Part shown: one piece after another, positions 49,602 through 59,532 of the stretch | Position numbering within the stretch: the stretch's first letter is position 1 | Layout of the letters: each line of letters begins with the position of its first letter | Source: Planctomycetaceae bacterium | GTDB lineage: Bacteria; Planctomycetota; Phycisphaerae; Phycisphaerales; SM1A02 | Reading direction: 5' to 3' | DNA: 64,000 nt | Assembly: GCA_947474065.1 (NCBI GenBank) | Contig: CANJHD010000005.1 | Coordinates: forward strand, 1 to 64,000 | The notes under the pieces: model-generated | Databases searched by the model: none | What the model was told of the DNA's origin: nothing | Seen by the model: only the letters and a program-made list of their open reading frames with translations | Translations under genes and position numbers: made by a program

Positions 49602-52201
49602 GGTTTGCCTTGCTCCTTATTGGAATTTCCAGCGCCAGCACCAACTTTGTCCTGTATCTCTGACTTCATCTTCTCCCGCGCCGCCTCGCGCTCTTTGCGC
49701 CGCTCTTCGCGCGCCCATTCGCGCTTGTATCTCTCAAAGTCCTTCCATCGTAAGAGCGGCATGGCTGCTTCGGCCATACGCAGTTGATCCGTGCGCTGAA
49801 TCACTATTCCGCGCAGCAACATCAATGGTCCGGATGGTCGCCCTAAGGGCTGGATTCGCACCAACAAATCCTCCGCAACACTGGAAACCGACTCGCCCAC
49901 TCTCAACAACCCAAACGCGCGTCCACGCGGAATCTCAACAGTCATCAAGTCATCGCCAAAGAACACATCTACCTTGCCACCCGCCACTCCTTCAACATCA
50001 AGCAAGATGTCATAGCGCCCAGCTGCAGGAAGGCGAACTTTCCACACCGCCACGTCGTCTGCATCGCCCCATCCGCCGATCAACTTTTCGCCGTCCTTCT
50101 CCTTCGCTACCACAGCATTGGTTGGTCCCAGAGCACGACCATCACGCACAGTCAGGCGCGCGAATCCATCCGCTGCAAATTGGACTACCGACAGTCCTAC
50201 CGCCGGATCATCTGGCGGCATCACATCACCCGCTTTCACGCGCGCCAACATCCCATCAAGCGACGCACGCACGCGTTTTGCTGACAACGCATAAGTCTTC
50301 ATGCGATCCGCGCGTGCAATATTCAGGCCAACCACGCGACCACGGCTATCGACTACCGGGCCACCCACGTTCTGCGCTGAAACAATCGAGTCATGCTGAA
50401 TCACTTCGCCAAATCCGGTGGCGCGCCGACTCAATATTGCTCCTCCCGCCATCGCTACGCGCTGCTCCCCAAATGGCGGTCGTAAAATCCGCATCGACGC
50501 CGTGCGACGCTCGGCACCGTGCATAAATTCCACACTGACCTGCTCGCCCGGAGCATGTGAACGGATCGGTGACGCTGCTGATTCCGGTGTTGCCGCAACT
50601 ACGCCATCAATGCGCAGGATCACATCCCCCTCCGCCATGCCAGCCTCCGCCGCGCCGGAACCCGGCAGCACCGCGGACACGACCTGCCCAATACCACCAG
50701 GAATTGCTGCGCGTTCTTCGTTCGTCGGCTGTCGCATAGCAACGCCTAAATACGCCCGACTTGCGCCATCCGATCCGCCGGAGACATACGTCCCAAGCCC
50801 ACGAAATCCAAGAGCGAGCGGCGCCATTCCTCGCCCCACTGAAATCACCGCGTCACCAAGCTCGGGCTCCACCGCAACATCAAACAGCACCGGCGTGACA
50901 TCAGAGATCCCGGTCTCAAGAAGCGCGAGGTCAAGTGCATTGTCCACCGCAATTCGCTTTCCTTGCACTGACAGACCATCGCCAAGCAGGACGTCGATTC
51001 GGCGCGCACCTGTTCCTAACTCACTCGCCTTGGTGAGGACATGCCCCTCATCATCAATCACCACACCGTAGCAGGCATCACGCGAGTCCACGATGATGTT
51101 GACAATTGAATCTGCATATGGATCCGTCAGCGCCGCCAACATCTCCAACGTGTTGGCGTGCCGATCTGCCTGCTCCTTGCGCGCATGTGCCGCGTCACCG
51201 GCGCGCACATCGCGCCCATCATCAGGTGCAGCGTCACCACCATCTGCCTCGGCATCATCATGCCCATCCCCGTCGCCGTGACCGCCACGAGACTTCGAAG
51301 CCACCTCAATCGGATCCTTCGCCGGGTCGGCTAGATAGGCGCCCGTTGCAAGCCCCTCGCGCATGGTGGCCATATGAGACTTCGCACTCTCAGCAGTAGC
51401 AGCCATATTCAAATCCGGTCGCTCAGAGGCCTCACTATTGACGCCAACTAGCAGGCCATCAAGGCTAAAAACTGGTCCCCCAGAGTCGCCCGGGCTCAGG
51501 GGAGCGTCGATCGCTAGACGCCAGCCATCGCGGCCGATCACCCGCCCCACGCGCAGCGGCGGAGGACGCCACGGAGACCGCTCCGGTCCGAGAGGATGCC
51601 CAAACGCCACCACTGGGTCGCCGGTCGCCAAGGACGCCGATTCGCCCATTTCAACAAGAGGCAACACCCGCCCCCCATTGGAAATCTTTACTAGCCCAAC
51701 ATCGCCATCGGATCCAAAGTGCGCACCCACGGTGACGCCTGTCAGTTCTGTGCCGTCGGCAAGTAACACCTTGGTGGTGCGGCCTGGCTGCTGGGCAACA
51801 TGTCCCGCCGTGAGCACCCACCCGTCGGCGGAAATAATCGTGCCGCTCCCTGAGCCAATGTCAACGCCTTTGTCATCAGTAAATACAAGACCAACGACTG
51901 CTGGCCGAACCTTCGCGGCAAGTGCGCGAATTCGAACCTCAAGTGCCTGCAGCGCATCGGGCGAGTCAATCTCCATGCTGGAAGAATCTCGAACGCCAGC
52001 GCGCGGAGCCACCGGCGGACCCATGCACATCGCCACATGTGTATCGCACAACATGACTGCAAACACCACCACCGCGCAGGCTGCGCGGATATGTGACGCC
52101 AGTGCTAACTCTGCATGAGTTGTCGCACCAAATTCAACTGATTGACTGCCGACCCCCGCACTTCGAGCGAACCACGAATCGCAAGCGACGCGTGGGGCCA
52201 T
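49598..52201 (-). CDS. HtrA-like protein: trypsin-like domain, acidic linker, second degenerate trypsin-like domain with PDZ
   Basis: GSGSGTIISADGWVLTAGHVA, GDVGLVKI, LSPGDSGGPVF; second domain GVVIDDEGHVLTKASELG; PDZ GQVVSAVLPGSGAAEAGMAEGDVILRIDG. Confidence 0.82.
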   Translation of the reverse strand: MAPRVACDSWFARSAGVGSQSVEFGATTHAELALASHIRAACAVVVFAVMLCDTHVAMCMGPPVAPRAGVRDSSSMEIDSPDALQALEVRIRALAAKVRPAVVGLVFTDDKGVDIGSGSGTIISADGWVLTAGHVAQQPGRTTKVLLADGTELTGVTVGAHFGSDGDVGLVKISNGGRVLPLVEMGESASLATGDPVVAFGHPLGPERSPWRPPPLRVGRVIGRDGWRLAIDAPLSPGDSGGPVFSLDGLLVGVNSEASERPDLNMAATAESAKSHMATMREGLATGAYLADPAKDPIEVASKSRGGHGDGDGHDDAEADGGDAAPDDGRDVRAGDAAHARKEQADRHANTLEMLAALTDPYADSIVNIIVDSRDACYGVVIDDEGHVLTKASELGTGARRIDVLLGDGLSVQGKRIAVDNALDLALLETGISDVTPVLFDVAVEPELGDAVISVGRGMAPLALGFRGLGTYVSGGSDGASRAYLGVAMRQPTNEERAAIPGGIGQVVSAVLPGSGAAEAGMAEGDVILRIDGVVAATPESAASPIRSHAPGEQVSVEFMHGAERRTASMRILRPPFGEQRVAMAGGAILSRRATGFGEVIQHDSIVSAQNVGGPVVDSRGRVVGLNIARADRMKTYALSAKRVRASLDGMLARVKAGDVMPPDDPAVGLSVVQFAADGFARLTVRDGRALGPTNAVVAKEKDGEKLIGGWGDADDVAVWKVRLPAAGRYDILLDVEGVAGGKVDVFFGDDLMTVEIPRGRAFGLLRVGESVSSVAEDLLVRIQPLGRPSGPLMLLRGIVIQRTDQLRMAEAAMPLLRWKDFERYKREWAREERRKEREAAREKMKSEIQDKVGAGAGNSNKEQGKP

Positions 52202-52206
52202 AGCGC

Positions 52207-53145
52207 TTAACCGCCTCGCGATGGATGGCTGTCGTACGCGCGATCAGGCGCTCCAGAGTCGGAGTGGAATCCCTCAAGAGCCGCACCCGCGCGCGTCTTT
52301 TGGCAATGCTCCGCAACAGCGTCAAGCCGTTCAGCAAGAATTGCCATTGATTGTGCCCGCGCTTCCGGCGCTACTTGGATGCAGTGCATGACAATATCGT
52401 TGAATTCCTTGGGAATTCGAGGATCCTGCTCATGCAATGGCTGCGGCAAACGAATACTGGCCGGAGCGACCGCGCTTCCAACCTTTCCATTACGCGAAGG
52501 AAGCGCGCATGGGATTTCGTCGCGCAACAACACCCAATAGAGCGTTGCCCCGAGGTTGTAGATATCTGTGAGGGCAGTAATTTCCTGCCGATGCGCCTGC
52601 TCCGGTGCGATGTATCCAGGCGTTCCCTGAATCCGCTTCTTCACTGAGCCGAGTGCACACGCCTGACCAAGGTCAATGACCTTCACGGTTCCGTCCTCGC
52701 AGACCATCATGTTGGATGGCTTCATATCTGCATGGACAAAGCCACGTTCATGCATGTGTGCCAACGCACGCGCCGCTTGTGCGAAATACTTGGCGATGTT
52801 CACGCCTGATGGACGCGCGCTCAAATCAAGCGTCGTAGCGTCCACAAGTTCCATCAGCAGCGCAGCGTCAAGCACCGTGCCGATCATGTACTTCTGATTC
52901 TTTAAATACTTCTTGATCGCACGAATGTTCGGGTGATCAAGCTTGGAGCCAACTTGGTACTCCTGAGCGATCTGATCGATGAACCGCTGGTCCTTCTCGG
53001 TGCGACGAATCACATGCTTGAGCGCCATCACTTGCCGGGACTTGGGGTCCATCACGGCATAGACAACACTCGCGGCGCCCTCGCCGACCTTGTCAACCAC
53101 TTTGTAGCCGAAGAGTTCTGCGGGAATGGTCGGTGACGTGGACAT
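52207..53145 (-). CDS. serine/threonine protein kinase
   Basis: VGEGAASVVYAVMD, ALKHV, FVHADMKPSNMMV, VIDLGQA, GTPGYIAPEQ. Confidence 0.9.
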   Translation of the reverse strand: MSTSPTIPAELFGYKVVDKVGEGAASVVYAVMDPKSRQVMALKHVIRRTEKDQRFIDQIAQEYQVGSKLDHPNIRAIKKYLKNQKYMIGTVLDAALLMELVDATTLDLSARPSGVNIAKYFAQAARALAHMHERGFVHADMKPSNMMVCEDGTVKVIDLGQACALGSVKKRIQGTPGYIAPEQAHRQEITALTDIYNLGATLYWVLLRDEIPCALPSRNGKVGSAVAPASIRLPQPLHEQDPRIPKEFNDIVMHCIQVAPEARAQSMAILAERLDAVAEHCQKTRAGAALEGFHSDSGAPDRAYDSHPSRGG

Positions 53146-53393
53146 GAACATAGTTACTCGCAGACAAACACACCCCGTGCACCGATTCTCCAGAAAGGAG
53201 AGCACTCCAACCGTGGGGGCTCGGTGGGCACTCATGCCGTCTAGACGTGACCCTTATGGGGGCAAGACAGCGGGAACAGGGTAGCAAAACGACCAATACG
53301 CTGCAATATTCCGATGTAGGCGAACAGATTGGGTCGGAATTTTCTTTGGGGACAAACTTCGGTTGATTCTGCCGAGAGTATTGAACGGCTTAG

Positions 53394-54227
53394 TTATGGC
53401 AAAAGTTGCGCGCGAAAGGTTTCTGGCTGAAATTGGCCAGAACCGCCCGAACCACTCGCGCCCGGCGTCAATTCCCTATGAAAGAACACGGCCTGCGAAC
53501 CAATTCCTAACTCAGCCTGAAGCGCCCGAACGAGACTCAATAATTCATGGGCCTGCCGATCCGTGAATGCCCGCCGTTCACCATTTCCCACCAAACACAC
53601 CGCAATTGCTCTTCGATTCAAGTCTTCGGATGAAAGCGGGGCTTCGTGGGCCCGGAGTGGCCACGGTGCACGCATCGCCACATTGGCGTGCGCGCCCGCG
53701 AGCTGGCGCTCCCATCGGAACCCCACCGCAACTTGCCCGTCTTCCATTCCCTGACCGTTTCCAATCACAAAGTGATAGCCGAGCCCCGAAAGCCCAGCAT
53801 CCAAGTGTCGACGCTCAAGTGCGGCAACATCGCCCGCCGGTGATCCACTGTCATAAATAACGATCGCCCGCCACTGATCGCGCGCCATCGGTGTGTCCCG
53901 CGGCGCAATGCGCGGCGTGATCGCCACCACTGATGGCACGATCGACGCCACAGGCGGCTCGCGCAGATCGCGAGAAGTGCGCATACTGATGACTCCACGT
54001 GCAGGTGCAGCAGTCCACAGAATTCCAATGCTTATCGTGCAGGCAACAGCAAATGCTGCCCACACAACCAAAGATCGCGGCAGTGGTGCCCGAGTTGGTC
54101 GATCTTCGGACGCAAGATCAGACGAAACGCTCTGTAAAGAAGCGCTTGAAGCGAGGTGGAGGTTTCCGAGGTGCTCAACGTCCGTGTTCACTATGACTCG
54201 CGCGTTCCATTGCGCATCTCCCGCCAA
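53394..54227 (-). CDS. membrane-anchored PGRP/amidase-2-like protein, probably lacking zinc ligands
   Basis: TM VVWAAFAVACTISIGILW; WRAIVIYDSGSPAGD...HLDAGLSGLGYHFVIGNGQGMEDGQVAVGFRWERQLAGAHA. Confidence 0.72.
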   Translation of the reverse strand: MAGDAQWNARVIVNTDVEHLGNLHLASSASLQSVSSDLASEDRPTRAPLPRSLVVWAAFAVACTISIGILWTAAPARGVISMRTSRDLREPPVASIVPSVVAITPRIAPRDTPMARDQWRAIVIYDSGSPAGDVAALERRHLDAGLSGLGYHFVIGNGQGMEDGQVAVGFRWERQLAGAHANVAMRAPWPLRAHEAPLSSEDLNRRAIAVCLVGNGERRAFTDRQAHELLSLVRALQAELGIGSQAVFFHRELTPGASGSGGSGQFQPETFRAQLLP

Positions 54228-54254
54228 TTCATCGGCGCAGTCCGTCCCCTTCGT

Positions 54255-54494
54255 TCAAGATTCCGCAGACTTTGGCGCCAACCGGGCGCGCAGGGCTGGT
54301 TGGGGGGTGCCAAACACATCCGGCTCATCCTTGGGGGCAGCCCCGGTCCGCATTGAGTCGAACTTCTCAAACTGCGTGCGCGGCGCACTCTCGGGGAAAA
54401 GCGGCTTTGTGCAGCCCGTTGCAGTCAATGAGACCCCCGCGAGGCCGACGGCCAAGAAAGTCACCATGAATCGACGGGCACTCGCAGAACTCAT
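54255..54494 (-). CDS. small lipoprotein
   Basis: MSSASARRFMVTFLAVGLAGVSLTATGC lipobox. Confidence 0.55.
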   Translation of the reverse strand: MSSASARRFMVTFLAVGLAGVSLTATGCTKPLFPESAPRTQFEKFDSMRTGAAPKDEPDVFGTPQPALRARLAPKSAES

Positions 54495-54511
54495 AAAGGT
54501 CATAGTACCCA

Positions 54512-55204
54512 TCACTCCCGAGGCGCCGCCACCGCACCCGAGGTTCGAAAGGTCTGCCCCGTCCAACCGTCAGTACACGCGACCGCCACGGTCCAGGCGA
54601 CCTTGGGTGGTGCCGAGGCCGGCACGAGCACCGGCACCTCCAGTGCGTAGTGCGTACCCATAAACGCGGCGCGCCACGATGCACGCAATTCTCCTGGCGA
54701 TATAGAACGATGGCCGAGTTCCATGACCTTGCCAGCAGGATCCACAATCGCAACGGTCACCTCACAACGCCCCGCCACCTGAAGTACGCGCCCAAGTCCG
54801 TCGCGAGGTTCCACCGCGACGCGGACGATGGCATGGCGGGAGGGCCCTGCATCTGCCGCCACCGCAGTCCACTCCGACGAACCACCTGCGAATGCCAAGG
54901 TCACCATGCGCGGTGTCGCCTCCGCCACTTCGCGATCGACCGCACCGACAGCGTTCGCCCGTGCAATCTGCTCCTGTGCCGCCGCCAACTGCGCCTGTAA
55001 TTCGGCTGACTTTCCTTCCAACTCAGTCACACGCCGCTGCAATTCCACTGACTGCACCCGAGCATCGGACAACCCATCGGGAGGCACAAGTGTCGCGCTG
55101 CAGCCAACGATCGCAACGGTGCTTAGCAGCATCACTCCAACAACAAGCGCACGCGCTCGGTTGCCGAACATCACGCCTCCAGCGCACAGAACATTCTTCT
55201 TCAT
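54512..55204 (-). CDS. lipoprotein with coiled-coil segment
   Basis: LLSTVAIVGC lipobox; VQSVELQRRVTELEGKSAELQAQLAAAQEQIARA heptad-like region. Confidence 0.65.
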   Translation of the reverse strand: MKKNVLCAGGVMFGNRARALVVGVMLLSTVAIVGCSATLVPPDGLSDARVQSVELQRRVTELEGKSAELQAQLAAAQEQIARANAVGAVDREVAEATPRMVTLAFAGGSSEWTAVAADAGPSRHAIVRVAVEPRDGLGRVLQVAGRCEVTVAIVDPAGKVMELGHRSISPGELRASWRAAFMGTHYALEVPVLVPASAPPKVAWTVAVACTDGWTGQTFRTSGAVAAPRE

Positions 55205-55899
55205 GCTGCCCCCCGACCGCGCCGACGCCGCGCGACTGGCTTACTTACTGCCTCGGAAATTTCCGCGATTTCACGCTGTGAAACGTCATGCACCAGATTC
55301 TCAAGCGCCGAACGAAAGTCAACATTCACCATAGCTACTCGTTTGCCGACACTCAGTAAGCGCGGTGCAAAGTTCAAGATTCCGCGTACACCCGCGGCCA
55401 CCAAGTCATCGGCGACATCCTGTGCGCACTCCGCTGGCACAGCAACGATTCCAATATCGATGCCTTCGCGTGCCACCGTTGCTGCTAAATCAGTCATCGG
55501 TCTCACGCGCAGTTGCGCCACCGTACGACCAACCACTGTGGCCGAAGCGTCGAACACTGCCACGATCTCAAATCCTTGCTCATGGAAGCTGCGATACGCA
55601 ACCAAAGCGCGCCCTATGTTCCCAGCACCCACCAACGCCGCGCGCCATTGCTTGTGCACCCCGATGACCTCGCGAATCGCCTCCGCGAGCGCCATGACCC
55701 GATAGCCGATCCCAGGCATCCCGGAATGGCCAATGATTCCCAGGTCCTTACGAACCTGCGCGTCCGCCGCGCCCACCGCTTCGCCCAATTGCCTGCTACT
55801 GACCGTCAATTGTTCGATTGCGGCCAGACGCTCCAACTCACGCAAGTACAGGCTCAGGCGCTGTGCCGTTGGTCTCGGAACTCGTGCATTGCCGGGCAT
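55201..55899 (-). CDS. rex: redox-sensing transcriptional repressor Rex
   Basis: VSSRQLGEAVGAADAQVRKDLGIIG; AALVGAGNIGRALVAYRSFHEQGFEIVAVFD. Confidence 0.92.
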   Translation of the reverse strand: MPGNARVPRPTAQRLSLYLRELERLAAIEQLTVSSRQLGEAVGAADAQVRKDLGIIGHSGMPGIGYRVMALAEAIREVIGVHKQWRAALVGAGNIGRALVAYRSFHEQGFEIVAVFDASATVVGRTVAQLRVRPMTDLAATVAREGIDIGIVAVPAECAQDVADDLVAAGVRGILNFAPRLLSVGKRVAMVNVDFRSALENLVHDVSQREIAEISEAVSKPVARRRRGRGAA

Positions 55900-55945
55900 G
55901 AGCCGAAAGTGTAGCCCCCGCGTCGCTGCCCCTTAGACTGCGCGC

Positions 55946-56872
55946 ATGCATATCCGCGACGTCCTTGCCAGGGACGGAATGACCGCCAGCTTTGAATTCT
56001 TTCCGCCCCGCACTGATACCGCGTGGAATGAATTCGTTGCATCGCTTCCAGAATTCGAAGCGCTCCAGCCATCGTTCGTGTCCGTCACCTACGGAGCCGG
56101 CGGCAGCACGCGTGACCGCACCGATGCGCTGGTTTCGCGGCTCGCCACTGACACCAAACTCGCCCCAGTGCCACACCTCACCTGTGTTGGGCATTCGACT
56201 GCTGAGATCAACCACATTCTTGAGACGTACGCAGCGCGCGGCGTTTCCAACATCCTGGCACTACGGGGCGACGCACCGCGCGCTCAAGCGGCGGGAACCA
56301 CTGACTTTCAACACGCCATCGATCTCGTTCGCGCTGTCAATACCTTCAACGAATCGGGGCGCCATCCAGATCCGCGCGGCTTCGGTATCGGCGTGGCAGG
56401 ATTCCCTGAAGGTCATTCAGAAACACCCAACACACTGCTGCAGATGGATCACCTCAAGGCGAAGGTAGACGCCGGTGCGGATTTCATCATCACGCAACTG
56501 TTCTTTGACAACAACGCATTCTTCGACTGGAAGGCGCGATGCACGCTCGCTGGAATCACCGTTCCTGTGATCGCTGGTCTGATGCCAGTCACCACCCTCG
56601 CTGGATTGAAGCGCATGGCCGAATTGGCTGCCGGAACACGCTTCCCAGCCCCACTCTTGCGCGCCATCAAGCGATGTGAAGACGATGCCGAATCCGTTGC
56701 AAATGTCGGAATTCACTGGGCCACAGAACAGGCGCGCGACCTCATCGATCGCGGAGTAGATGGAATTCACTTCTACACGCTCAATCGCAGCGATGCCACG
56801 CGTCGAATCTATCGAACGCTTGGACTTTCTGGCCGAGTCGGATCAGCTGCCACTGGCAACCAGATCCGCTGA
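55946..56872 (+). CDS. metF: 5,10-methylenetetrahydrofolate reductase
   Basis: SFEFFPPRTD, SVTYGAGGSTRDRT, NILALRGDAP, KVDAGADFIITQLFFDNNAF. Confidence 0.95.
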   Translation: MHIRDVLARDGMTASFEFFPPRTDTAWNEFVASLPEFEALQPSFVSVTYGAGGSTRDRTDALVSRLATDTKLAPVPHLTCVGHSTAEINHILETYAARGVSNILALRGDAPRAQAAGTTDFQHAIDLVRAVNTFNESGRHPDPRGFGIGVAGFPEGHSETPNTLLQMDHLKAKVDAGADFIITQLFFDNNAFFDWKARCTLAGITVPVIAGLMPVTTLAGLKRMAELAAGTRFPAPLLRAIKRCEDDAESVANVGIHWATEQARDLIDRGVDGIHFYTLNRSDATRRIYRTLGLSGRVGSAATGNQIR

Positions 56873-58689
56873 AGCAGTCCCAACATCGCATCGTCGGGGC
56901 GAGATTGTCGCATTGCGTCAAGACCTTCGCGGACCACTTCGGTTCGGTCTGTTTGGAAACCGATGTAAGAAATCACCAATCCGAAATCGAAGCGATCGCT
57001 CTGCAATTCAGCAGACGCTGTCGGGGAGTTCGCGCCTGCGAGCCGCTCACGCGCCGCATTCAACGCCGCCTCAAGCCGGACAGGTGGCGGAAGTATCTCT
57101 GTTCCAAGGCGCGTGTCAATCATTTCCGGATGCATGGCAAAGAGTTTGCGCAGCGTGAGTGCGGCACTCACAGAAAGACCCGCGCCCATTTGTGCATTGG
57201 CAACACCTGCCATGGCGCCTACATTGTTTGGAAGCACCGTAAGCACTGAAGCGAATCGCTCCTCGGCGCGAAAGAACTCTCCGCGCGACATAGAAATAGC
57301 GCCAAGTTCCATCATGTCCTTGATCGCGTTCGAGTCCTCCGGTACCAACGATTGCAAGGTGCGGCCGTGCTTGAGAATGAATGCAAGGTCATCCACACTT
57401 GGTTGCCGAGCGCGCTCTTCCTTGGTCATGCCCCCACGATCGCGGCCGTTCGCATCACGCACAACGGAATCCGTGGTTTCTGTAGCGCTACCGTCACGAT
57501 TCTTGTTAGAAGGTCGCTTGTTTCCATCGCTGCCAGTACCTATTCCGGCGTTGTCTCCAGTGCTGCCGTTGGGGTTCATGCTGTCTTGGTTTGATGGATC
57601 AAGCGGCTTGCCATCTGTCCCCAGTTGCCTCGCGAGCGTCGGATCAATGGGCGCTGTTTCTCCGCGCGGCCCAGCCGTACCACGCTCGCGATTCTCGGAA
57701 CCGCTTCGCATTAATCGGTCACGCAGCCAATCCATGTCTGGCCCGAGCTCTAACTCAATTTGTTTGGCTCGCGCCGCGCGATCCGCTTCCGAAGCAGGTG
57801 TCGGCACTAGATCACCAGCACGCGCGCGGAGTGTGTCATAGATTGATGAATACTCCGGGGCAAGCGTCGGGCGAATGCGTGCTGTGTCGGCCAACGAATC
57901 CCCAGCCAACAGCGATGACTGTGACAGTGGATCAGTGACCATCTCGCGCTTGGTGCGACCCTGCAGAATGTCTTGCCTGAGTCGTTGCCGGTCATAGGTA
58001 CTCAGCCCCATGTTTCCTAGCAAATCATCAATTCCTTGTTCGCGGCGCACCTCACGCCCGTTCGCGGCGCTAATCGCCTGAGTCACACGCCAATTCAGGC
58101 GATCACCGGTGTCGCGCGCATTTGCGGGATCAATAATGTCCGCTTGTCGCTTCATCTTCTTGCTGCTGTCAGCCGTGAACCGATCGAAGGCGATGCGCGC
58201 ATCGAGTGGCTGCTGATTAGTCAAGATGTCGCGTGCCGAAGCATTGGCATAAGTGCGCGTGTACATGATGGCACCGAACGCCTGACTCGCTTGCAGCGGG
58301 TTGTAGGTCGCCTGCGCCATATACGGGCTGGAGTAAACGCTGTACGCGCGCCAAGAACGGTTGTCATCAGACCCAGTCTGACCAGTGAATTCCGATTGCT
58401 CGCGGTAGCCAACGCTGCCGCGGAACCCACGACCGCCGGCAACGTCGCCAGTAACAATCAGGTTGCGGGAGAAGTAATCTTCCTTCGCCCGGGCACCATT
58501 TTCACCCAAAGCGCCAACGCGCGAATTCGCATCAAGCACCCCTTGATTCGAAGTCAAGCGCGGATTTGAATGCCGCGTATCACGCGAAAGCGCGTCACCA
58601 CCACCGAGTGCGTTCTGCGCGCTTGCGGCGCGCACGCTTGCTAGGAGGATGATCGCCACAACCGAAGTCCGGAGCGTGATCTGCTGCAT
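56809..58689 (-). CDS. exported TPR-containing hypothetical protein
   Basis: Signal peptide MQQITLRTSVVAIILLASVRAASA; C-terminal TPR-like RGEFFRAEERFASVLTVLPNNVGAMAGVANAQMG. Confidence 0.65.
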   Translation of the reverse strand: MQQITLRTSVVAIILLASVRAASAQNALGGGDALSRDTRHSNPRLTSNQGVLDANSRVGALGENGARAKEDYFSRNLIVTGDVAGGRGFRGSVGYREQSEFTGQTGSDDNRSWRAYSVYSSPYMAQATYNPLQASQAFGAIMYTRTYANASARDILTNQQPLDARIAFDRFTADSSKKMKRQADIIDPANARDTGDRLNWRVTQAISAANGREVRREQGIDDLLGNMGLSTYDRQRLRQDILQGRTKREMVTDPLSQSSLLAGDSLADTARIRPTLAPEYSSIYDTLRARAGDLVPTPASEADRAARAKQIELELGPDMDWLRDRLMRSGSENRERGTAGPRGETAPIDPTLARQLGTDGKPLDPSNQDSMNPNGSTGDNAGIGTGSDGNKRPSNKNRDGSATETTDSVVRDANGRDRGGMTKEERARQPSVDDLAFILKHGRTLQSLVPEDSNAIKDMMELGAISMSRGEFFRAEERFASVLTVLPNNVGAMAGVANAQMGAGLSVSAALTLRKLFAMHPEMIDTRLGTEILPPPVRLEAALNAARERLAGANSPTASAELQSDRFDFGLVISYIGFQTDRTEVVREGLDAMRQSRPDDAMLGLLQRIWLPVAADPTRPESPSVR

Positions 58690-58723
58690 AACTCAAGCGT
58701 AGCATTCATACAGAGCGCTACCA

Positions 58724-59434
58724 ATGCACCAGATGCAAGAAACTCCTGATGACCGGGAATTCCCCACCCCAAAGCACGGGACAAAGGTCAGTCCCATTGC
58801 TATTGGTCTCACATTCGCCATGGTGATCTTTGCCGTGGTGATCGGTCTCACCGGACCACGCCTGCGCGAGCGCCAAGGCACCACACAACAAGACCTGCCG
58901 ATTGGTGACCTTGCCACCATCGCTGCCATGCATGAACTGCGTGCCACCACCGATATTGCCGAAGGGCGTGACCGCGAAGCCGCACTCGCAAAGTTGCCCG
59001 AACTGATGCGCGAAGCACTCGGCGCGCGGGGCGCTCGAGTCCCCTCTTCATCAGTTACCTCCACCACGACAGTTGCTGGTTCAACCGAGCCGACACCTGC
59101 CCCCGACCTATCGCCGGCGGGCTGGTTCGCTGATGACGCGCGGAATGTCGAACTCGCCCCCGGCGTCCTTGGCACCATGGTGCTGTACAGAAATCATGAA
59201 ACCAATGCCATTCTCTCCGTCATCATGCTCCCGGATGACGGGCGCACAGTGCGTTTCGATGGATTTGGCCAAGCCATACCGATCGCCCCGGGCGATGAGT
59301 GGCTGCAGGTGCTTGCTGCTGACGAAAGCGGAAATGCGCGCACCGCATACGCGCTCTCCGATGGTCGCATCTTGTGGCTTGCGCTTGGAAATGGCAAGCC
59401 AGCCGTCGCCCGGATTGCCAAACTACTGAAGTAA
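58724..59434 (+). CDS. hypothetical single-pass membrane protein
   Basis: TM segment PIAIGLTFAMVIFAVVIGLTG near N-terminus. Confidence 0.55.
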   Translation: MHQMQETPDDREFPTPKHGTKVSPIAIGLTFAMVIFAVVIGLTGPRLRERQGTTQQDLPIGDLATIAAMHELRATTDIAEGRDREAALAKLPELMREALGARGARVPSSSVTSTTTVAGSTEPTPAPDLSPAGWFADDARNVELAPGVLGTMVLYRNHETNAILSVIMLPDDGRTVRFDGFGQAIPIAPGDEWLQVLAADESGNARTAYALSDGRILWLALGNGKPAVARIAKLLK

Positions 59435-59532
59435 CCAAGAAAGGCGCCCGTCGGCACCGGCACAGGCGCTGTCGGCGTACCGACCTTCGGCCGCGGCCAT
59501 CCCGCATCCACGGACTACCATCCGCGCCTCAC

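Noticed and set aside
54828-55334. + strand ORFs opposite the lipoprotein and rex genes
   Set aside because: Antisense shadow ORFs with Ala/Thr/Arg-rich low-information sequence
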